A DNA stretch of 64,000 nucleotides from Hirundichthys speculiger (taxonomy: Eukaryota; Chordata; Actinopteri; Beloniformes; Exocoetidae). The notes below the pieces were generated by a model, which worked only from the letters and a program-made list of their open reading frames with translations, made no database searches and was not told the origin of the DNA. Both the position numbers and the translations under genes were made by a program. The DNA lies in the NCBI GenBank assembly GCA_018398805.1, contig JAGFBZ010000899.1:186001-250000 (forward strand). The letters run 5' to 3'. Below, piece after piece: positions 12,064 through 23,339 of this stretch (positions within the stretch are counted from its first letter, which is position 1; each line of letters starts with the position of its first letter).

Positions 12064-12640
12064 GCTGTGTTCTTTCCCCTCTACTCTTCTCCCTGTACAC
12101 AAACAGCTGTACCTCCAGTCATCAGTCCGTCAAGCTCCTGAAGTTTGCAGATGACACCACCCTCATCAGACTCATCTCTGATGGTGACGAGTCCGCCTAC
12201 AGGTGGGAGGTTGACCACCTGGTGCAGCCAGAACAGCCTTGAGCTCATCGCTCTAAAGACAGTGGAGATGGTTGTGGACTATAGGAAGAACTCAGCCCCA
12301 CCTGCCCCCATCACCCTCTGTGACTCCACTATTGACACTGTGGAGTCTTTCAGCTTCCTGGGAACTGTCATCTCCCAGGACCTTAAGTGGGAACTGAACA
12401 TCAGCTCCCTCATCAAGAAAGCACTCATCAAGAAAGCACAGCAGAGGATGTAGCTTCCTGAGGCAGCTGCAGAAATTCAGTCTGCCGAAGACAATGATGG
12501 TGCAGTTCTACACAGCCATCATTGAGTCCATCCTCACCTCCTCCATCACCATCTGGTACGCTGCTGCCACCGCCAAGGACAAGAGCAGGCTGCAGCGTGT
12601 CATTCAGTCAGCTGAGAAGGTGATTGGCTGCAATAATGAA
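10805..12640 (+). pseudogene. Rex1/CR1-group LINE reverse transcriptase, broken
   Basis: This encodes the second half of an ORF2-type protein: a linker ([34 protein letters not shown]) from about 10862, then the RT fingers and palm with KAAGPDSISPSSLK (about 11472), FRLVALTSVVMKTFERLV, DPLQFSYRANRSVDDAV and the catalytic DFSSAFNTI (Asp at 11861). FADD, the second catalytic motif, is at 12144-12155, followed by a thumb region (SFSFLGTVISQDLKWE, MMVQFYTAIIESILTSSITI). The motif order and FADD fit the Rex1/Babar group within the CR1/L2 superfamily. Defects are two stops before 10870, a frameshift near 11240, a C29 tract at 12033-12061 that replaces the PQG codons, a frameshift near 12210, a 15-bp duplication at 12409-12438, and a stop near 12451. 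Both ends are truncated; similarity stops near 12636 without a 3' UTR or tail, which is unusual because LINE copies normally keep the 3' end. Confidence 0.85.
12033..12061. repeat. Poly(C) tract of 29 bases inside the RT frame
   Basis: An uninterrupted C run at the point where related LINEs encode the G-[AS]-P-Q-G motif. It breaks the reading frame: downstream GCVLSPLLFSLYTN is read in another frame. A sequencing or assembly length error is possible. Confidence 0.9.
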
Positions 12641-14639
12641 AAGCTTTGTAAATGTACACACCCTGGAAGCATTTCTGTATTGTAATCAGTTTGATGCATT
12701 CAGATTTTAGCTTTTTCTATGTTATTTTAAATCTCTGACACTATGTTTCACATTGCAGGAAACTTCTGCACATCCTCTAAGTGCTAAAGACTCATTTGGC
12801 GTGTGTAATATTTTCACATGCCATTTTTACTATTTGTGATCATCTTTTCTCTTGCCGATAAAAATTAGAACGGCGTGTCAAAGAATCGCCTGATGTTTAT
12901 CAGCGGAGAGAACAAAGACCTGGTTTCATCATTATCTGAGAAACAAAGGCAAAGGTGATTGCTGTAGGATTAGATCTGGGTGGGGGTGGGGGGGTGGGGG
13001 GGCAACAGCTGGGATTCAGGAGATCTTCAGAGGCAGAGAAAAGCAAAAGCAGGTTTTACAGGTTTGCAGATGAAGCTTTGTATATATATATTGCCATGTG
13101 GACTTTTTGTCCCCAAACAATCACATTTTGTTCATGTTTTCATCCCCACCGGTTCTCCACAGATGATGGCAGATCTTTGCAATTCAGCAACCTGTCTCAG
13201 ATAACACCTTTCACTGCGACAGTGGCTGAAACATACTGTAGCTCTTTGCATAAATGCTTGTTCTCGGAGGTGAGCATCAAACAATTAGTATTCAACCAAG
13301 ACACCTCGATGTGGCTGCAATCTGAATAGAGAAAATGAAAGTTGTGGAAAATATGATGTGTTTTCAGAGCCTTGGGAGGAGGGAACTAATATGTGTGTCA
13401 GTCAAGCCTAGAGGAAGCAGATAAAGCAGAGCAACCATTTATGCCTGACAGTGACCAAGATATTGGTGTGAACTAACTGACCGGTTGCTGTTTTCAGTCA
13501 GTGACCTCCAAAGAGAGATTTATGCAGAGTAGAGAAGGGTGAAAAGGGGAACAGGGATTCTCATTTGTACTAGATGTCATTCAAAAGGGGAATGGAGTGA
13601 CACTTCAATTAACTCCCTGTCCTCAACAAAGTTTACCTTGGCCTTCAAAAAGGCGCAGTGTTTCGGCTCATCCAGCAGGATTAGCCAATCATATTTCCAA
13701 TCTCGGACCTGTCACCGGGGTGTCAGTGTGCTGTGGCTGCTAGTCATAATGACACTGTCTTCTGTTTTTCCCTCAGATTTCCAGAATGGAACAGTGTCTT
13801 TACTCTCCAACAGTTTCTGCTAATATTTCATTAGATTAAAACCTTTTTTTTGTGAATGTCTAGCTACTTTGACTTTACTCTAGTTTTGCTTTTGGACATA
13901 TATCTGAGTCAGTTTGTTCCTTTCCAGCACTGCACATCTGGGCCGAGTAACACCGGTGGTTTGTCTCTACAGACAATGTTGGCCCTGGCCGGCCAGCTGC
14001 AGAAATTACCGTCAGTATGAGACCAAAGCTGCGTGTCCACAAACTCCTCCTCCACATTCTGTGCTTTTCCGCTTTTCTTCATTTACAAGGATCTTGATCC
14101 AACACCTTCCACTCTCACTCGGAAGAAAGGAAAAACAAGGTTAATGAAACCGGGGTCAACATTTCTGAAACACATGGGGGGAAACGTTGGATTTTAGTGT
14201 GGAATCACTGTGGCAGAACCAGTGGAAACTGACATCGTTCCAGATGTTGCAGTAGGACTGCTTTGGCCGTCTCCTTCTGATTCTCCCACTTCTTCTGAAA
14301 CAAAGCGCCAACAGACAATTGAGGAATGTGAGCAGATGTTTGACATTACTGTAAGAGGGCCAAGTTTCACTCAGTTTCAAGATGGAAGCTTTGGTGGCTG
14401 ACATAAACTGCTGCTGCCTCTGCAGCCACAGATCTCCGCAGTGATGCAGCACGCTCTCTGCCGTTGGACAAAAATATATCCATCTGAAAAGTACACATTG
14501 TTTTGGCTTGATTGGAAAACGAATTTGCATTTTATCCTCTCTTAAACAGCCCCACAAGTTGAAGTTGGTAGACTTGAACAAAACTACAAGGAAGGTGTTA
14601 TTTTCATTTCCAGATGTTTATTGAATAAAACTAACAGCA
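12641..14639. other. No gene recognised; includes a G-quadruplex-prone run
   Basis: Frames of 124 aa (12955-13329) and 141 aa (minus, 14156-14581) lack domains, splice boundaries and coding-like composition. The only notable motif is the G-rich run at 12978-13002. Confidence 0.4.
12978..13002 (+). other. G-quadruplex candidate
   Basis: Four G-runs (3, 5, 7, 7) separated by single T residues. One-nucleotide loops are the arrangement expected to favour a very stable parallel G-quadruplex. Confidence 0.8.
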
Positions 14640-15070
14640 GTTGTCCTGTGGTTGTTACTGGCGTACCGTTTCACCAGTTTAGCTGACTGAAAGTTTGGAC
14701 AACTCTTTCAGGTGCTCTGGTGCTTTCTTACTTTCTTACATTTCCCCATAACATGTCAATGAGATTCAAATCTGGGCTTTGATTTAATCAGTTCTGAGGG
14801 TCATAATCCTCTGAAACATTGTCTTCCGGTTCATCTCCAACTTTCAGAAAGGTCCTTCAAGCACTGAGGTATAATGCAGAAGTCCTTAGCTGCAGAGCAG
14901 GAACTAAGCCATAACATTCCCAACACAATGCTTCTTACAGCTGGTACGGTCCTCCTGAAGAAATATCTGTGGTCTGCATCAAATCTTCTCTGCTGTTACT
15001 CTGGGCAAAAAAAAAAAAAAAAAAATCTTTTGTTCAATTTCTCTGTTGAGCACAGATCATTTCAAAATGC
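14640..15070 (-). pseudogene. Probable Tc1-like transposon relic
   Basis: On the minus strand the block complementary to 'gagattcaaatctgggcttt' (about 14760-14780) matches the KAQI/KSPD-type remains of the Tc1 SQSPDLNP signature, with a similar arrangement to the copy near 61380. Stops and frameshifts are frequent and no continuous transposase frame remains. An A19 run sits at 15007-15025. The boundaries are approximate. Confidence 0.35.
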
Positions 15071-16539
15071 CTGAGGACAGATGCATTAATGATGTTCATA
15101 AAACATTTGTGGGGAAAAAAAACAAAACTTTTTGTTTTTTTCTGTTCTTGAGACCATTTATTTGTGTGTCTGAAGTCTATCTCAGAAACTCAGACATCAC
15201 ACAACCTGCTACTTTGTCTGGAGTTACCCAGGTCTGAACATTTCAGATTTGCAGAGTATACTGTCACATCCTGCAGGATCCTTCCAGACCCAGAGCCAGT
15301 CAGCAAGGAGCTGCAACTCTCCAGCACTTCTGCAACAGCTGCGGCGCATCTTGCCCCTTGGTGACGTTGCACGTTAGATTGGAACGATCCAACCAGTCGC
15401 TGAGCCCTTGAAGTGAGCAGGACAGAGCTGCGGCACCAGTTTCAAAAGAGAGAGGGGTGGAGTTACGCAGGGGTACTGACTGAATCCCCTAAAACCACCT
15501 CCTATGAGCAGAAGTGTAAAGTCCTGGTTGAAAATGATCTTTTTATTTCTCTCCTGTATCTCTGTGGTATTTTGGTAGAAGCATGTCAGCAACATTTCAT
15601 TAAGACCTCAGGAAATTGTGTCAACTTCTGAAAAAGGGAAGAGCGTGTTTTCTTTTATGGTTAGTCTGGTGAAGAAAACCTGCAGTGACATGATGAATGA
15701 CAATTTTTTTTGTTTTTTTTTAAATTTTGTTTCTCTTTTGTTTTTATAATACACTTGATATAATGGTTTACTTTATAAATAATTGGAACTTTGTGTCATT
15801 GTTGAGTGTAAAGATGGTTAATCCGGTGTTCTTAGGAGATTTTGTTAATGTTTTGAGAAGAGAATAAGTATTAAAAGGCAGTTCTGCAAATTTATTGGTG
15901 AAAATTTACGCATGGCCTTTTTAGTAAAGCAACAGTTAGAAATATATACCACTGTTGATCATTTTCTGTGCAGCTGAATGACAGTTCCATCTGCCTTCAG
16001 ACCTAAAGTCTTTCGAGAGCTCTGTTGATGGCAGCATGATGACCTGATGTTCTCAATAGCAATGAGAACGTCTCCGTGTCAAATGTTCATAGACAGGTGT
16101 CACCCATCACCCCTAATAACGTGCAACTGATCCGGAAACTCAGTTGCAAGTTGTGTCTCACAAAATATTGGAACCTGAAGGCTCTTCCCAAAAATTGATT
16201 GGTCCGCAACATTTTTGATACGACAAGGAAAAAAAGGAACCATATGCAAAAAAAAAAAAACCACACACCACACGTTTTACAGCAGCAGCACACCGTTTAT
16301 GTAATAGTGAAAGAAGTGTTACATGATTTTCTTGCTTAACTCTAACAGCAGATCCCTTATATAGTTGTGTCAGTGTCAGTTTGTTCACAGTTTCAGCTCA
16401 AGTGCCTGACAGCAACGACTAAATTGTTAGTGCTGTATTGTCAAAGCAATCGGTCCAGACAGTTTGCCCACAACCACAGGAGACCACACTGATCCTATTG
16501 ATAACAGGCTACAGCACTGCATTATTGGAAGTGGATGAG
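15071..16539. other. No gene recognised
   Basis: Short T- and A-tracts (15703-15725, 16248-16260) and short frames without domains. Nothing supports a gene or a named repeat. Confidence 0.4.
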
Positions 16540-16835
16540 TTTTATATGCAGTCAACTCAGACAGGCAAGTAGTAACTGATTGCTACCACCTCACTGCCCA
16601 TCTGTGATTACCTTCCTCAGTGTTTAAACTACCTAGGTCTTGTTTACCAGATCACTGCCATCTACACCAGTTTGTTTTTCCTGAGGGCTTGCTCCAGTTT
16701 TGTTGCGTTTTCTGACCCTGCTCTGCAGCTCCTTTGGATTGATCATTTTGTTATTAAAGTCCGTTTCTGTCTTCGTATGCCTCTCTGCGCTTGGGTCCAG
16801 ATCTTATTCCCAGAGTCATTCCTGTCTCATTGTTT
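16540..16835 (-). repeat. Weak copy of a dispersed repeat
   Basis: The passage with 'ttattaaagtccgtttctgt' and 'ctctgcgcttgggtcc' (about 16752-16800) has the phrasing of the dispersed family seen at 19190, 29989 and 48666, in the same orientation as the 48666 copy. Similarity is partial and the edges are uncertain. Confidence 0.35.
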
Positions 16836-17145
16836 TATTCTTACTATCTTGTGGTAATATCTATTTATACGCTGTGATATATGTGACCCCATATGTTTCA
16901 CTTTGTTGACTGCATGGCCTATGTTTTTAACATGAAACTGAAATGACTTGCTATAATTGTTGGTAGTTATTTGCATTGAATGAAACCTGAGATAAAACAC
17001 TCGGGATGCTCTGTTCTTGCAACCAGGCTGGTACACTGTCAGATGACTGTAATACATTTTTACCCTTAACTCGTATTCTTTACACTTTGTCCTGTAATCC
17101 AGCCTTTCAACTATCTGTAATAAGTGGTTCTAATCATGTTCTGAC
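16836..17145. other. No gene recognised
   Basis: About 300 bp of AT-rich sequence before the compound microsatellite. I see nothing in it. Confidence 0.4.
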
Positions 17146-17207
<62 letters not shown>

Positions 17208-17256
17208 CACGCATACATACACATATATGTGTACACACACACACCACACACACACC

Positions 17257-17296
<40 letters not shown>

Positions 17297-17312
17297 TATA
17301 TCTATATATATA

Positions 17313-17372
<60 letters not shown>

Positions 17373-17397
17373 TATATATATATATATACACATACAC
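17146..17397. repeat. Compound microsatellite: A28, (TA)n and (CA)n blocks
   Basis: A 28-base poly(A) run leads into (TA)n, (CA)n with GCATACATAC variants, a second (TA)n, a (CA)n block and a long interrupted (TA)n. The 110-121 aa frames on both strands across it are pure TYIYIYI/CVCVC repeat translations and are not genes. Confidence 0.95.
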
Positions 17398-17639
17398 AGC
17401 TTTGTGCACAGCAGTTCAGGTAGCATGGTGGCGCTGGAATCACATACTATAATATTTGCAATATTGTGAAAATCTGAAAGCTCATGTCATATATAGATAG
17501 AACCAAAGCACTCTCCAGCTCTGCATCTGACATAAGTCTTTTTCTCCTCAGATCATGATGAGCACAGAATCTTCAGATGCTCATTTCCAGCATTGCAGGA
17601 CACCCAGGACGATATTTTAATCTAGAAGTAATATTCTTA
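17398..17639. other. No gene recognised
   Basis: Short interval between the microsatellite and the hAT-like relic; nothing recognisable. Confidence 0.4.
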
Positions 17640-18090
17640 AAAAGGGGGGTCGTTTTCGAGGAATCGAGGAATAGACTTTCTGTTGCCATTACACATCTGT
17701 GCCACTAGATGGAGCTGCACTGAAGTAACCAGCTAGAGAACAGCACGACAGTGAACGCATGGAGCAGATCTGATGTAAAATGGAGGAATGACGCGATCGT
17801 CTTGAACAAAGGGGCTTAAACGTTTTGTTGTTGTCGAGAATTTTTTTTTTTTAGACAGAATTGTTAATATTGCTACCTGAGTTGCTACCCGAACTGTAAA
17901 GTACACAGATTTTTTACCCGTTTCCATGCCCGTTTTAGCTTTTGCACATATTTATCTGCCAGTTCTCTCCCAGCTCCGCAGCAGCCAGAAACAGACTTTT
18001 CAAAACAAAAGCATGTGAGCAACATGCGTTAACGCGCGCTAAAATATATGTCAGCGTTAATAAATTAATGCGTTAACACGATAATAATGC
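17640..18090. mobile_element. Possible hAT-like transposon relic
   Basis: The segment contains 'ccactagatggagctgcact' near 17703 and a terminal region rich in GCGTTAA/TTAACGC words (18028-18080, including TTAATAAATTAATGCGTTAA). Both are familiar from hAT-type fish repeats. No transposase frame, clear TIR pair or 8-bp target duplication could be confirmed. It abuts the (TA)n array that follows, and is more CpG-containing than its flanks. Confidence 0.35.
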
Positions 18091-18091
18091 G

Positions 18092-18156
<65 letters not shown>

Positions 18157-18181
18157 TACATATATACATACATACATACAT
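18092..18181. repeat. (TA)n-(CA)n-(CATA)n microsatellite
   Basis: A pure TA block (to about 18146) followed by CA repeats and CATA tetranucleotides. Confidence 0.95.
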
Positions 18182-19189
18182 CTTCTTTCTGTGTCAAGGT
18201 GTCAACCTCTGTGTTGCAACAGAGTCTCATTTCAGCTGACAAATACATAGCAAACATTATTCCCTCTGTAGCCTTCAAGACTCCTCCATGATAACACCTT
18301 CAAATGTGCATTTATAGTCATGAATATAAATTCAATCCACCATGAAGAAATGAGTTCCAGCAGCATCTGCGAATAAGAATATTCATACTATGTATCAGTC
18401 AAGGCATGCATGAATAAATATAATTGAGCGACCTTGGTCCAAAGGTAAGAGAGAGGACACGTGTGACACGAGAACAGGCATTCAGCCTTAAAGAGAAATG
18501 GAGCGAAAGTGTTGTGGAACTGAGTAGAGAATAAAACCTGATTCTGAGTCTTATGGAGCAGATTAAACTGACTTCTTTGTCTGTAATTTTCAGGAAGGCA
18601 AGAATGTATAAAAAAATACCTTTATCATAATTATCTGAGTCAGAATGGTGAAAAAATACATAAAACATGAAATAACTTCACAAAAAATGCTGTTAATGTT
18701 TCTTTTTTTTAAGAAAAAGGAGAACAAGAAGATATAAATGAATAATTTCCAGTCCTTTGTGTTGAGTCACATGAGCCAAATATTTGTCGAAAAAGATGCT
18801 CATATGGTCAGTCCAGGTTTCATGTTTGCCCTTCCTGACTGACCTGGGCTCAGAGCTGCTGTGACTGTGACTCTTGTTTAGCTGGCCACACTTATTTCAC
18901 ATTTATTTAAACACTGGTTTTATCTCAAGCAGAAATTATATATTTTTAAAAAAAAACTTCACTGAAGGTCACTGCCAGAGACTGAAACTCTGAATTAAAA
19001 AAAGAAAAACTAACTCAGGATCAACAAGTCCTGAGATGAGAAAGTGACCTTTTGGTTTCAAGACATCAATTTAGAGTTGGTTCTGTCAACTCTGAATACT
19101 GTGACTTAAAAAACAAACAAACAAACAAAAAAATGTATCAATTGAGCTCCAAAACTGTCAATTCACTATCACAATTTTTTAGGTTTGGA
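18182..19189. other. No gene recognised
   Basis: AT-rich with an A-tract near 18950 and an (AAAC)n run near 19108-19130. No coding evidence. Confidence 0.4.
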
Positions 19190-19600
19190 TGCCAAAGCAG
19201 GAGATGGGGAGGCAGGAGATTTCCAACAAAAGTCCTTTCATGAATCAAAAAAGGCCAATAAGCTTAACTGTGGTAAGTCCTCAACAAGCAGAGAAACAGC
19301 AGGGCAGGAACACAGGGTACACATGAGACATGACAGGACGAGACCAAACTGGACAATGAAGAACAGACAAACCAGCAAGGATGCAGGGAGAGAAGAGACA
19401 ATATATACAGATGGGGAATGATGAGACCCAGGTGAAAATGATCAGGGCAGATGGGACCAGGGAAGTAAAACAGAACTCAGTGCACAAAGAAACGGACTTT
19501 CAGTGTAAAACAGGAAGTAAACAAAATGGGAGACAAGAAGCAAGGAGAACCCAGAAAAATCCCCAAAACAGAAAAACCAAACCACATGGCCCTGGTAGTT
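19190..19600 (+). repeat. Dispersed A/C-rich repeat, copy 1
   Basis: A purine-rich block shares phrases such as 'aaaacaggaagtaaac' and a series of short 'caaac/caggac' words with 29989-30480 in the same orientation, and with 48666-48960 inverted. It encodes no recognisable protein. The family is probably a non-coding part of a larger retroelement; class not assigned. Confidence 0.5.
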
Positions 19601-19794
19601 CACCATAGGAATGCCAAGTAAAGATCCTCCTACTTTTCTCAGTTGAATTATAGCTTTTATTGCAATCACATGGTAAACTTGAGCACATCTTTCTGCAGAA
19701 AAGGAAGACAGCTACAGCATGGAAGAAGAGACTTGACTTGGGAGAAATTGAAGAGCAAGTGAATGTTTAATTTAAATATTTAACAACTGTTATT

Positions 19795-21080
19795 TTATCT
19801 GTGGCATAAGTGAGAAGTAGTAGAATCTTGGTGTATTACACCTAAGATTGAATTTCCCAGCATTAATCTTTCCCCTTGCCCACCCAGTATATGTTCCCAG
19901 TATTGCTCTCTTCTGGGCAGAGATCTCAGATGTTGTTCCTGGTATCTGCTGGAGACACCAATCCAGCTTGGGGGTTGCAGCCCCCATGTCCTGATCACCA
20001 TTGGCACCACTGCTGCCTTCACACTACAAATGTTTCCAGCTATTCCTTTAGTCCTTGGTATTTCTCGAGCTTCTCGTGTTCCTTCTTTCTGATGTTATCA
20101 TCTCTTGGGATGGCCACATCCACCACCACTGCCGTCCTCTGACGTTTATCTACCACCACTATACCAGGCTGATGAGCCATCACCAAGTTTGTCAGTTTGG
20201 ATAAAGAAGTCCCACAAGACCTTGACCCGGTTGTTCTCAATCACCTTTGGAGGTGTCACCTATCTTGACCCTGGGACCTCCAGTCCATACTCTGTACAGA
20301 TGTTCCTGTGCATTATGCTTGCTACGTGGTTGTGGCATTCCATGTATGGTTTTCCTGCCAGCATCTTACACCCTGCTGTGATGTGCTGCACTGTTTCAGC
20401 CTGCATCTGGGGTCCTGTCTGGTGTGGTGGACCCCAGGCTCTATCGATCTCGTGTTTAGGGTTTGTTCTTGTGCAGCCATGATCAGTGCCTCTGTGCTCT
20501 TTCAGTACAGCTTTTTCCATCCACTGGTATGTTTTTTCCAATGTCAGCCACCTCTTCAATTTGGCAGTGGTACATGCCATGCAGGGGCTTATCTGTCCAT
20601 GATAACCCTCCTCCTCCACGCTGGGTTTCAGTTGCCTGAGGGCATTCACTCAGCTGGTCATCAGTGGGGGCCATCTTCTTGATGTATTCCTGGAGCCCTG
20701 CTGTTTCCTCCTGGTTTGTAGATCTGACTCTCACCAGTCCTCGGCCTCCCCCCTTCACTAACTGTACAATCTCAGGATGCTGGACTTAGAGTGAAACCCT
20801 CCATGCATTGTAAGGAGTTTCCTTGTCTTGACATCGGCAGCTTGCATCTCTTCCAATGCCCCGGATATTAATCCAGTGGGGTAATCTAATTACTGGTAGG
20901 GCATAGGTGTTGATTGCCTGGATCTTGTTTTTCCCATTCAGCTGACTCTTCAGGACTTGCATCACCCTCTGTAGGTAACTGGCTGTGGCTGACCTCCGAG
21001 CTGCCTCCACGTGACTGCCATTTACCTGTGGGATCCCCAGGTATCTGTAGCTGTCCCGAACATCTACTAAGTAATACTAC
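19795..21080 (-). pseudogene. 5'-truncated LINE with C-terminal restriction-like endonuclease
   Basis: Reading on the minus strand from 21080: RDSYRYLGIPQVNG, then VMQVLKSQLNGKNKIQAINT, then GGRGLVRVRSTNQEETAGLQ, KPLHGMYHCQIEEVADI, ETVQHITAGCKMLAG and finally IVVVDKRQRTAVVVDVAIP (about 20108-20165) with KKEHEKLEKYQGLKE. An H-C zinc-knuckle half followed by a PD/DVAIP endonuclease is the order seen in R2/R4-type LINEs, in which a restriction-enzyme-like nuclease nicks the target. The RT palm is missing (5' truncation near 21080). A small deletion around 20400-20415 removes the second Cys of the CxxC half of the knuckle. Several frameshifts make it non-functional. A shorter copy of the same family is at 35770-36190. 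Confidence 0.7.
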
Positions 21081-21544
21081 TATGATTGTATACATTTCTG
21101 AATTTTGTGAAGACTGATCATCTCTTGTTTTAAAGGGTCTGACTTCCTTAGTCTTGCGTATTTCATACTTCACTATCCTCACAGCTTCACATTGCATCAC
21201 TGACTCGACTGACCAAACAGAGTCTGTGTTGGTTTTGGTTTGATGTGGGGCTTTAATAATGGTGGCAAAAATTGAAATCAGCTGTGTGGCTACAAAAAGC
21301 CTTGATTTCAAAAGTTGTGTTATCTGTAGATATTATGTGTGGAAACCCATCAATTCTGTCATGACAAAACCTCTGGGAGTATCAGCCAAGATTTCTGGGC
21401 TTTGTTTGAAACCAGTGGATATTCAAATATCTGATCTCTGGACCAATACTAAATTTTTCATCTTCTGCTCCCCAATATGTTTACATGAATGAAACTAAAG
21501 ACCACATGAAAGTGATGGTCACAGACTAAAAATATTCATCATCT
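21081..21544. other. No gene recognised
   Basis: Flank between the LINE and the Tc1 composite; nothing recognisable. Confidence 0.4.
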
Positions 21545-21894
21545 AATGCAGTGGCAAAAAATTGTGTAAATCCATTGAGAGTAACTGGTTTTCTGCATTG
21601 ATTTACCAAGAGATCTGATATTCAACTAAGTAAAAAGGACAGACAGACACAATGTGCTTAATTAAGCTGATGGCAGTTATAATTTCTCAACTCTTTACTG
21701 AACAAACCCAAGAGACATTCAGTGCTGGAGGAAAGGGTTTGAGAATTCATCTCCTATTTTCTTCAATGAAAGGTTACGGAAGTCCAATTAATGAAATCAG
21801 TTTGGAGTTGTGCTTTAGAGTTACGTTTCATTAATAAAAGACCCTCAAAGAGTTTGGTGTTTATAAGAGGCATCTGCTGATGTGAACCATGTGT

Positions 21895-22036
21895 CACAAA
21901 AAGGAGATCTACGAAGACTTACAACAAAGAGTAACTGATCTGGATAAGGCTAGAAAGGGACTCAAAAGTTAAAACATAAAATCCTCAATGAGGTAAAGAA
22001 GAGCCAGCAAGTCACAGCTAAAGGCTCCTTAATTCC
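21895..22036 (+). pseudogene. Tc1 transposase N-terminal fragment
   Basis: The plus strand reads KKEIYEDLQQRVTDLDKARK then, after an internal deletion, KILNEVKKSQQVTAKGS. This corresponds to the DNA-binding helix-turn-helix region of Tc1 transposases (consensus-like KEISEDLR.RIVDLHKAGKG and later LNEVKKNPRVSAKDL). Stops are present. Confidence 0.65.
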
Positions 22037-22559
22037 ATTTAATTGCAAACATTCGCATACTGTTAAAGTTCATTATTGTCATAAATCCCTGCCAAGGGAC
22101 CACCATATAAAGGTGCATCCTCATTCTGCATGTCTACCTTGCACCATTAAAAACTTGGTGCATACATAATCAAGACAGAGAGGAGGGGAAAGAAATCTTT
22201 CAGATGCGGCAATATAGGTAATTTCGGTTGAAGTAGAGGACAGAAAAAAAATATTTTGTTTTGCTCTGTTAGTAGGCTACAAGCATGACAAGGTGAGGCA
22301 AGGCACAGGTCTAGAAATCAGCAATTAATACAGTTAAAGCCATGTCATCTGTCCAACTAAGCACTCAAGATGTGGATCCAAAATAGTTTTATATAAAGTT
22401 GAATGCAAATAAATAAATAAAGCACAGTTCTCTACACGGACAAGGCTCTGCTGTTGGCAACCAGGTCAAGAGAACTCTTTCAATAGCAACACATTCCCGA
22501 CAAACATTTTAAGAAATTATGGGTAGGGATAACATTTTCAACGCATTAATTTCCCTAAC

Positions 22560-23120
22560 TATTGGTTATTTAATGTGTGCTGGCCAACAAACTGAGTACT
22601 CCTTTTGTAGCTCCAATATATCAATCTGCAGGATACAAGGAAACATTTTCTTCCTTTTACAAATTGCTTCCAATGTTTAAGGAGCCTACTGTTGCTGGTC
22701 GAATCAACCACTTCCTATAGAATTGTTCAATAAATTGCTGGTGTGTCCAAGTAGCTTCATCGGGGGCATTGTGAATTGGTTCTGTAGCACATTAGGGACC
22801 TCTGGCACTGGAAGGCCTCTTTTAATGGTCATGTTGTGAAGAAGCAGCAAGCCAGTATTATTTTGTACACCTTCTTGGATTTATAGAGCGGGTGCCACTA
22901 CTTGCATCAAAGCACAACCCCTGTGATTTCACGACACCATTGATGTGCCATATATGGGCCTGTATCTGCATGGGGTGGGTCTGTCTCAAGCACCGACATC
23001 CCCACCTCTGCAGCTTTAGTCCCTTGACTCACTCCTGGGTGCTGGCTCCAAGACAATGCCCGTCAGCTTCAGTGATAAAATGTCCAACTTTACAGCAGAA
23101 ACAAACATATGTACAGTCTG
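22560..23120 (-). pseudogene. PIF/Harbinger-like transposase relic
   Basis: On the minus strand a segment near 22780-22850 reads LLLLHNMTIKRGLPVPEVPN. The pattern (L-HN followed by a basic G[LV]P[LV]PE) resembles the C-terminal end of PIF/Harbinger DDE transposases. The upstream part toward 23120 keeps EVGMSVLETDPPHADTGPYM and EITGVVL but no catalytic DDE residues I can place. Many stops. It could instead be another DDE family. Confidence 0.35.
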
Positions 23121-23339
23121 GTACACAAATCAGTATTGGTCTCTAGAGTTAGGATTTTATATCCATAACAAGTGTAAGGGGGGTAAAAAAATATTTGTTC
23201 TACATTAGATAGATTTACATAAAGCAACAAAGTTACAGCCAATGGATAGCTGTCATCACCTTAGCTACTTAGCGCTGAGCGTTATATGGACTTCTGAGCA
23301 TCACTTCTGATGTGTAAATAAAAACCCAGTTGGGCATAA

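Noticed and set aside
12955..13329. 124-aa frame starting in a poly-Gly run
   Set aside because: The Gly run is the G-rich motif in translation; no domain follows.
14156..14581. 141-aa minus-strand frame
   Set aside because: No recognisable motif; composition looks like random AT-rich translation.
17006..17443. 110-121-aa frames of YIYIYI and CVCVCV
   Set aside because: Pure microsatellite translation.
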